Assembly: GCA_964493955.1 (NCBI GenBank)
Contig: CAZBPZ010000009.1
Span: 1-32,619 of the forward strand
Source of the DNA: CAZBPZ01 sp964493955
Lineage (GTDB): Bacteria; Chloroflexota; Dehalococcoidia; Dehalococcoidales; Fen-1064
DNA length: 32,619 bases
Direction: 5' to 3'
Shown here: positions 28,621 through 32,619 of the stretch, one piece after another
Position numbering within the stretch: position 1 is the first letter of the stretch
Layout: each line of letters opens with the position of its first letter
Program-made: the position numbers and the translations under genes
The notes under the pieces: generated by a model
Told to the model about the DNA's origin: nothing
What the model saw: the letters and a program-made list of their open reading frames with translations, nothing else
Databases searched by the model: none

Positions 28621-29256
28621 CTACCCTTCCGGCTGTTTTGTTTGTTCCTGCCAGATTTGCTTCACCGTTCGGTCAATGGTGCCGTAAGTGAAACCACGGC
28701 GCTTCAGGTAACTGCCCAGGCGGCGGTAGAATGTGCGGTAGTCGTAGCCGGCCAGGCGCCGGGCCCGCGGGACGGCGGCCCGGTAGGCGCTGGCGTCGTC
28801 GTCCCCTTCGGGCAGGCGAGCGATGACCTCGGCCGGTACGCCTTTGCGATGTAGCTCCTGCCGCGTGAGCCAGCTACTGCGCGGGCTGAAGCTGTCGCGG
28901 TTTTCCTGCCAGAAGCGGGCGAAGGCCTCATCATCCACCAGGCCCTGCCGGCGCAGGCGCTCCAGCGAGGCTTCGATGCCCTCTGGCTCGAAACCACGGC
29001 GTGCCAGACGCTGCCTCAGCTCGGCCTCGCTGCGTGGCCGGTAGGAGAGCAGGCGCAGGGCGGCGTTGTAGCACTGCGTGTGCCGGTGCCACCGTGCCAG
29101 GGCCGCCAGTTCGTCGGGCGTGAGCTCCTGGCCGGGATGGAGGCCCTGCTGCTTCACCGTCTCCGCCTCGACGGTGAAGGCAAGGCGCCCGTCCAGGTAG
29201 ATGTTCACCTGCCCCCTGTCACGGCGGGTACTCCGCAGGGCCGTTACCGTGCTCAT
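28621..29256 (-). CDS. recX: Regulatory protein RecX
   Basis: RecX binds RecA filaments and limits or modulates recombination. The 211-residue product has a basic N-domain ('RRDRGQVNIYLDGRLAFTVEAETV'). Three-helix repeats follow, including 'YNAALRLLSYRPRSEAELRQRLARRGFEPEGIEASLERLRRQGLVDDEAFARFWQENR' and 'SSWLTRQELHRKGVPAEVIA'. The 'L-S-x-R-x-R-S-E-x-E-L-R-x-x-L' and 'Q-G-L-x-D-D-x-x-F-A' segments are typical. It lies downstream of recA on the same strand, the usual arrangement, with a 93-nt gap holding a hairpin. Confidence 0.95.
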   Translation of the reverse strand: MSTVTALRSTRRDRGQVNIYLDGRLAFTVEAETVKQQGLHPGQELTPDELAALARWHRHTQCYNAALRLLSYRPRSEAELRQRLARRGFEPEGIEASLERLRRQGLVDDEAFARFWQENRDSFSPRSSWLTRQELHRKGVPAEVIARLPEGDDDASAYRAAVPRARRLAGYDYRTFYRRLGSYLKRRGFTYGTIDRTVKQIWQEQTKQPEG

Positions 29257-29280
29257 CTGCCTTTTCCCTTACAAACGCAC

Positions 29281-29305
29281 AAAGCTGAGGTCTGCGCCTC
29301 AGCTT
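29281..29305 (-). terminator. Hairpin between recA and recX, possible attenuator/terminator
   Basis: AAGCTGAGG (29282-29290) and CCTCAGCTT (29297-29305) form a perfect 9-bp stem with a 6-nt loop. On the minus strand it is followed by TTTGTGCGTTTG-like sequence, a weak T-rich run (the first Ts partly belong to the stem). It could reduce read-through from recA into recX, which would explain lower RecX levels. The T-run is imperfect, so confidence is modest. Confidence 0.4.
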
Positions 29306-29349
29306 CTTCGCGGTCCTGTATTCGCCTGTAGCTGGTGGGCTAGCAGCGG

Positions 29350-30366
29350 CTAGTCTGCACCGGCATCGGGACCGGGTGCCGCGGTGGCTGAGGCCCTGAC
29401 CTGCTGTTCGATTTCCAGGGCAATTTCAGGATGGTCTACCAGGAACTGCCTGGCGTTCTCCCGGCCTTGCCCCAGGCGAGTCTCGCCCCAGGAGAAGAAG
29501 GCACCGGTCTTCTTGATGAACCCCAGCTCCACGCCGAGGTCGAGTATGCCCGCTTCACGGCTGATGCCGTGGTCGAACATGATGTCAAAGCTGGCGGTGC
29601 GGAAGGGTGGAGCCACCTTGTTCTTCACTATCCGCGCCCGGATACGGTTGCCAATGGCCTTATCGCCCTGCTTGATTGTCTCGATGCGCCTCAGCTCAAT
29701 GCGTACCGAGGAGTAAAACTTGAGGGCCCTGCCGCCCGGGGTGACCTCGGGGTTGCCGAAGAACACGCCCACCTTTTCGCGGAGCTGGTTGATGAATACC
29801 ACCGCCGTGCCCGACTTGCCGATGGCGGCAGCCAGCTTGCGAAGGGCCTGGGACATGAGGCGGGCCTGCAGGGCCACCTGGGAGTCTCCCATTTCCCCTT
29901 CTATTTCGGCGCGGGGGACAAGCGCGGCCACGCTGTCAATCACAATCACGTCAACTGCGGTGCTTCTGACGAGGGCCTCGGTAATCTCCAGCGCCTGCTC
30001 GCCGGTGTCCGGCTGTGACACGTACATGTCCTCTACCCTGACCCCCAGGTTGCTGGAGTAAATCGGGTCGAGGGCATGCTCCACGTCGATGTAGGCGGCC
30101 ACGCCTCCCAGTTTTTGAGCTTGAGCGATAATATGCAGGGCGAGGGTTGTTTTCCCTGACGACTCGGGACCGAATATCTCAATGATGCGCCCCCGCGGGA
30201 TGCCACCCAGTCCCAGGGCCAGGTCAAGGGAAAGCGAGCCACTGGGTATGGTACCGATCGGCTGAAGCCCGGCCCGCTCGCCGAGCTTCATGATCGAGCC
30301 TTTGCCAAACCGCTTTTCGATTTGGCCAATGGCCAGCTCCAGTGCCTTCTCTTTCTCCGTAGTCAT
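29350..30366 (-). CDS. recA: Recombinase RecA
   Basis: RecA forms filaments on single-stranded DNA, drives strand exchange and triggers the SOS response. The 338-residue protein has the Walker A 'GPESSGKTTLALHI', the MAW region 'YIDVEHALDP', Walker B 'VDVIVIDSVAALVP', loop L1 'EGEMGDSQVALQARLMSQALRKL' and L2 region 'FINQLREKVGVFFGNPEVTPGGRALKFYSSVR'. No intein is present. The C-terminal tail is short and Ala/Pro/Asp-rich. A TTGTCT-N17-TAGGAT promoter precedes it. I found no GAAC-N4-GTTC or CTGT-N8-ACAG type LexA box. Confidence 0.99.
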   Translation of the reverse strand: MTTEKEKALELAIGQIEKRFGKGSIMKLGERAGLQPIGTIPSGSLSLDLALGLGGIPRGRIIEIFGPESSGKTTLALHIIAQAQKLGGVAAYIDVEHALDPIYSSNLGVRVEDMYVSQPDTGEQALEITEALVRSTAVDVIVIDSVAALVPRAEIEGEMGDSQVALQARLMSQALRKLAAAIGKSGTAVVFINQLREKVGVFFGNPEVTPGGRALKFYSSVRIELRRIETIKQGDKAIGNRIRARIVKNKVAPPFRTASFDIMFDHGISREAGILDLGVELGFIKKTGAFFSWGETRLGQGRENARQFLVDHPEIALEIEQQVRASATAAPGPDAGAD

Positions 30367-30381
30367 ATTTCGCCTAGCCTA

Positions 30382-30410
30382 ATCCTACCACAGGGTCAGG
30401 GCTTAGACAA
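30382..30410 (-). promoter_or_regulatory. Candidate sigma-70-type promoter of recA
   Basis: On the minus strand TTGTCT (30410-30405) and TAGGAT (30387-30382) are spaced by exactly 17 bases, each matching consensus at four of six positions. Transcription would start about 11 nt before the recA ATG, giving a very short leader. No LexA-type operator is visible around it. Confidence 0.4.
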
Positions 30411-30416
30411 GGCGTG

Positions 30417-30507
30417 CCTGGCGGCCCCGCAGGAAGGGGACAGGGGAGCCGTGTAGCTGGGCGGTGATGCAGCGCCACCTGGCGGCCCCGTAGGAAGGGG
30501 ACAGGGG
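30417..30507. repeat. 30-bp direct repeat pair upstream of recA
   Basis: Copies at 30417-30446 and 30478-30507 match at 29 of 30 positions (one C/T difference), with a period of 61 bases. Each contains AGGAAGGGGACAGGGG. They fill most of the spacer between nadE and the recA promoter. The second copy ends at 30507, immediately next to the nadE stop. No coding potential is seen. Confidence 0.85.
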
Positions 30508-31236
30508 CTAAAAATCTGGCACGGGTGGGGGCTGCCGCTTGTGCCGGCTGGCCTCCGCCAGCTGCTGCAGGCGCACCTTTATACTTTCCGGGCCTTCCCC
30601 GCTGAGCAGGTAGCGGTCAATCTCGTCATAGGTCAGGCCCAGCTCCGCCTCGTCTGTCTGGCCGGGCCAGAGGCCGGCCGAGGGCGGCCGGTCTATGATT
30701 CTCGGCGGCACCCCCAGGTGGACCGCCAGCTTCCTTACCTCGGTCTTGGTGAGGTTGCCCAGCGGGACAATATCCACCGCCCCGTCGCCGTACTTGGTGA
30801 AGTAGCCGGTGGCGAGTTCACTGCGGTTGCTGGAGCCTACCACCAGGTAGTTGAGGCGGTTGGCAAAGTAGTAGAGGACGAGCATCCGCAGGCGCACCTT
30901 GAGGTTGGAGCGGGCCAGCCGCTGCCGTTCCGGGGGGCTCTCCGGCTGCGGTAGCAGGCGCTCCAGCGCGTCGAAGACGCTGTCTAGCCTGACGAGTTCG
31001 GTCGCTACGTTGAACTTTGCCGCCAGCAGGCGGGCATCGGCCTCGTCCTGCGGGTCACTGTGGCAGGGCATCATCACGGCCAGTGTCGCCTCGGGGAAGG
31101 CACGCTGGCAGAGCACGGCCGTTACGGCCGAGTCGATACCGCCGCTGAGGCCGAGCACGGCACCCCGGGCACCGGCCGCCCTGATACGGTCACCAATCCA
31201 CTGCACCAGCCTGTCCGCCAGGTGTGAAGTCTCCAG
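30508..31236 (-). CDS. nadE: NAD+ synthase, ammonia-dependent type (probable CTG start)
   Basis: NadE amidates nicotinate adenine dinucleotide to NAD+ using ATP. The PP-loop 'GLSGGIDSAVTAVL' is followed by 'MMPCHSDPQDEADARLLA', 'LRMLVLYYFANRLNYLVVGSSNRSELATGYFTKYGDGAVDIVPLGNLTKTEVRKLAVHLGVPPRIIDRPPSAGLWPGQTDEAELG'-type conserved blocks. There is no glutaminase domain, so it uses ammonia or a separate donor. CTG at 31236 is chosen because GGAGGG lies 6 nt before it and the added residues (ETSHLADRL) match the usual N-terminal length. The first standard start is GTG at 31206. Length is 242 residues from CTG. It lies 23 nt after the flavodoxin-fold gene. Confidence 0.92.
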   Translation of the reverse strand: METSHLADRLVQWIGDRIRAAGARGAVLGLSGGIDSAVTAVLCQRAFPEATLAVMMPCHSDPQDEADARLLAAKFNVATELVRLDSVFDALERLLPQPESPPERQRLARSNLKVRLRMLVLYYFANRLNYLVVGSSNRSELATGYFTKYGDGAVDIVPLGNLTKTEVRKLAVHLGVPPRIIDRPPSAGLWPGQTDEAELGLTYDEIDRYLLSGEGPESIKVRLQQLAEASRHKRQPPPVPDF

Positions 31237-31259
31237 GGCTTACCCTCCATGGGTCTGCT

Positions 31260-31817
31260 TCAGCCACCGCCGAGGGCGGCTGCCAGGTCCCGGCCCAGGG
31301 CCTGCGCCGCCGCCAGCAGGGAAGTGTTCTGGCTGACCTCTCCCTTGCGGGCGGCATAGCCGCTGACGACGAAGCGCCGCTCCGGCGGCACGTCAAAGGC
31401 CCAGTCGGCAAACTGCCCCATGGTATGGAGCGTGTCTTCGATGCCTTCCTGCTCGGCAACGATGATAAGGCCCACCGCCCGGGCGGCGGCCCGCCGGTCG
31501 TGCTTGTAGTAGAAGTAGGTGCGGTCGATGAAGGCCTTGAACTGGGCGGTGACGTTGTAGTAGTACACCGGGCTGGCCAGGATGACGGCATCGGCCCGGA
31601 AGGTGCGCTCCAGGATCCAGGGGGCGTCATCATCCTGGGTGCATCGCTCGAAGCTGGCGCAGTCGTCGTGGCCCAGGCACGGCCGGACATCGTACCGGGC
31701 CAGTATAATCTTGCCCGTCGTCACGCCGGCCGTGGCGGCTGCGGCGAGGGCGGTGTCCACCAGCAGGTCACAGTTACCGCCGGGGCGGGGGCTGCCAACA
31801 ATAGCAAGCAGCTCCAG
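31260..31817 (-). CDS. Flavodoxin-fold NAD(P)H-dependent FMN reductase (probable CTG start)
   Basis: This is an FMN-binding oxidoreductase of the NADPH-dependent FMN reductase/flavodoxin-like family. The first strand and phosphate loop read ELLAIVGSPRPGGNCDLL. Later blocks are 'RPCLGHDDCASFERCTQDDD' (three Cys spaced x5, x5) and 'ADAVILASPVYYYNVTAQFKAFIDRTYFYY'. The phosphate loop lies upstream of the first GTG (31760), and an in-frame stop precedes it with no ATG, GTG or TTG between. The start is therefore most likely CTG at 31817, with GGAGG about 7 nt upstream. Length is 185 residues. The electron partner is unknown. Confidence 0.85.
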   Translation of the reverse strand: MELLAIVGSPRPGGNCDLLVDTALAAAATAGVTTGKIILARYDVRPCLGHDDCASFERCTQDDDAPWILERTFRADAVILASPVYYYNVTAQFKAFIDRTYFYYKHDRRAAARAVGLIIVAEQEGIEDTLHTMGQFADWAFDVPPERRFVVSGYAARKGEVSQNTSLLAAAQALGRDLAAALGGG

Positions 31818-31855
31818 AGTAACCCCTCCTTGTCCTTCGGTGATGGTTACCGGCT

Positions 31856-31884
31856 ATTGTAGCAGGCCGTCCTGCCCGCGGCAA
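31856..31884 (-). promoter_or_regulatory. Promoter of the flavodoxin-fold gene and nadE
   Basis: On the minus strand TTGCCG (31884-31879) and TACAAT (31861-31856) are exactly 17 bases apart, matching consensus 4/6 and 5/6. The expected leader to the CTG at 31817 is about 30 nt and holds AAGGAGGGG. The hexamers lie in the short divergent spacer shared with the amidohydrolase. Confidence 0.6.
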
Positions 31885-31898
31885 GCGGGGCGTTTCTG

Positions 31899-31907
31899 TG
31901 ATATATT
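31899..31907 (+). promoter_or_regulatory. Weak extended -10 element before the amidohydrolase
   Basis: TGATATATT has the TGn-TATAAT layout of an extended -10 element. No -35 match is present. The predicted transcript would start within the ribosome binding site GAGGAGGG (31913-31920), so this assignment is tentative. Confidence 0.25.
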
Positions 31908-31925
31908 AGCTTGAGGAGGGTGAAG

Positions 31926-32619
31926 GTGCAGGCCATGCCCGGTGCCGAGCTTGTCCTGAAGAATGCCAGAGTGCTCACGATGGAGGCGGGCCGGCGGCGG
32001 CCCCGCGCCTCGGTGGTGGCGGTGCGCCGGGGGCGCATCTGGCAGGTGGGGGATGAGGCGCTGGCAGGAGAGGCGGCCGGGCCGGGGACGAAGGTCATCG
32101 ACTGCCAGGGCCTGACGCTGGTGCCCGGCTTCAACGATGCCCACTGCCATATCTTCTCCTTCGTGCGCCATCTCCTGTGCATGGACCTCAGCCCGCCGGC
32201 GGTGAAGTCGATAGAGGACATCAAGGCGCTGGTGGCACAGAAGGCCCGGGAGACACCGCCCGGCCGCTGGATTCAGGGGGTGGACTATAACGAGTTTTAC
32301 CTGGCGGAGAAGCGGCACCCCACCCGCTGGGACTTAGACGAGGTTGCCCCTGACCACCCGGTGGTGCTGTCCCACCGTTCCCTGCATGCCTGCGTGCTCA
32401 ACAGTCGTGCCCTGGAGCTGGCCGGCATTACCCGCGAGACGCCGGAGCCCCCCGGTGCTACCATCGAGCGGCGGCTAACGGATGGTGAGCCAAACGGCGT
32501 GCTCTACGAGATGCTGGGCTTTGTCCGCGAGCGTGTCATGCCGCCCTGGACAGAGGCAGAGCTAGATGCCGGCATGCGTCTGGCCAACCAGCGGTACCTC
32601 TCGGCCGGGATAACGTCGT
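31926..32619 (+). CDS. YtcJ-type amidohydrolase, N-terminal part (3' truncated by window edge)
   Basis: This is a metal-dependent amidohydrolase of the YtcJ/LAF3 group (Amidohydro_3). The small beta domain comes first ('ELVLKNARVLTMEAGRRRPRASVVAVRRGRIWQVG'), then 'VIDCQGLTLVPGFNDAHCHI' with the HxH metal ligands, and 'RWIQGVDYNEFYLAEKRHPTRWDLDEVAPDHPVVLSHRSLHACVLNSRALELAGI', typical of the group. About 231 residues of an expected 530-550 are in the window, and the frame is open to the end. GTG at 31926 is favoured by GAGGAGGG 5 nt upstream; ATG at 31935 is also in frame. Substrates of this family are poorly known. Confidence 0.88.
   Translation, partial: MQAMPGAELVLKNARVLTMEAGRRRPRASVVAVRRGRIWQVGDEALAGEAAGPGTKVIDCQGLTLVPGFNDAHCHIFSFVRHLLCMDLSPPAVKSIEDIKALVAQKARETPPGRWIQGVDYNEFYLAEKRHPTRWDLDEVAPDHPVVLSHRSLHACVLNSRALELAGITRETPEPPGATIERRLTDGEPNGVLYEMLGFVRERVMPPWTEAELDAGMRLANQRYLSAGITS

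Noticed and set aside
30367..30507. LexA/SOS box upstream of recA
   Set aside because: No GAAC-N4-GTTC or CTGT-N8-ACAG type match was found in the spacer; only the 30-bp repeats and a promoter-like pair are visible.
1..32619. CRISPR arrays, tRNA or rRNA genes, insertion sequences, phage genes
   Set aside because: No regularly spaced repeat array beyond the three repeat pairs, no cloverleaf or rRNA-like stretch, and no transposase, integrase or phage structural gene was recognised.

Overview
The window is 32.6 kb of GC-rich bacterial DNA, very probably a metagenome-assembled scaffold, since it contains a 10-N gap at 23167-23176. Gene order and content (S10/spc/alpha ribosomal clusters fused into one run through rpoA, rplQ, truA, rplM and rpsI; RNase Y plus YmdB; a fatty-acyl-CoA catabolic block; frequent GTG and TTG starts) fit Chloroflexota, most likely a Dehalococcoidia-type lineage. 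That placement is inference from memory of gene order and was not tested by any search.

Region 1 (1-15824, + strand) is a tightly packed translation operon: rplD (5'-truncated), rplW, rplB, rpsS, rplV, rpsC, rplP, rpmC, rpsQ, rplN, rplX, rplE, rpsN, rpsH, rplF, rplR, rpsE, rpmD, rplO, secY, adk, map, infA, rpmJ, rpsM, rpsK, rpsD, rpoA, rplQ, truA, rplM, rpsI. Many genes overlap by 1-23 nt. S3 and S17 carry long Ala/Pro/Glu tails. Zinc-type Cys motifs are visible in L24, S14, L36, S4 and the Adk lid. GC-rich hairpins lie before rpsK and before rpsD.

Region 2 (15899-17558, +) holds three nucleic-acid or phosphoesterase genes: a TrmO-type tRNA methyltransferase, a MagIII/EndoIII-like DNA glycosylase with an Fe-S motif, and a YfcE-type phosphodiesterase.

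Region 3 (17566-24514, +) begins with a good sigma-70-like promoter (TTGACG-N17-TAAGAT). It is an acyl-CoA metabolism operon: crotonase, SAM methyltransferase, crotonase, acyl-CoA ligase, acyl-CoA dehydrogenase, and a propionyl-CoA-synthetase-like protein whose ATP-binding loop and catalytic lysine are both changed. Together they could activate an acid, dehydrogenate it and hydrate the enoyl-CoA. The substrate cannot be read from the sequence.

Region 4 (24600-31817, - strand) reads right to left: a flavodoxin-fold reductase and nadE (both apparently starting with CTG), then recA, recX, rny, ymdB, a PHP phosphoesterase and plsY. This places recombination, RNA turnover and phospholipid synthesis side by side. 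Three pairs of short direct repeats (27, 38 and 30 bp) sit at gene ends in this region. A divergent amidohydrolase (31926 to the end, +) is cut by the window edge.

No tRNA, rRNA, CRISPR array, insertion sequence or phage gene was seen, and no gene-free stretch exceeds about 150 bases. I found no clear new multi-gene system. The most unusual items are the degenerate synthetase, the paired CTG starts, the gene-end repeats and the S3 tail.
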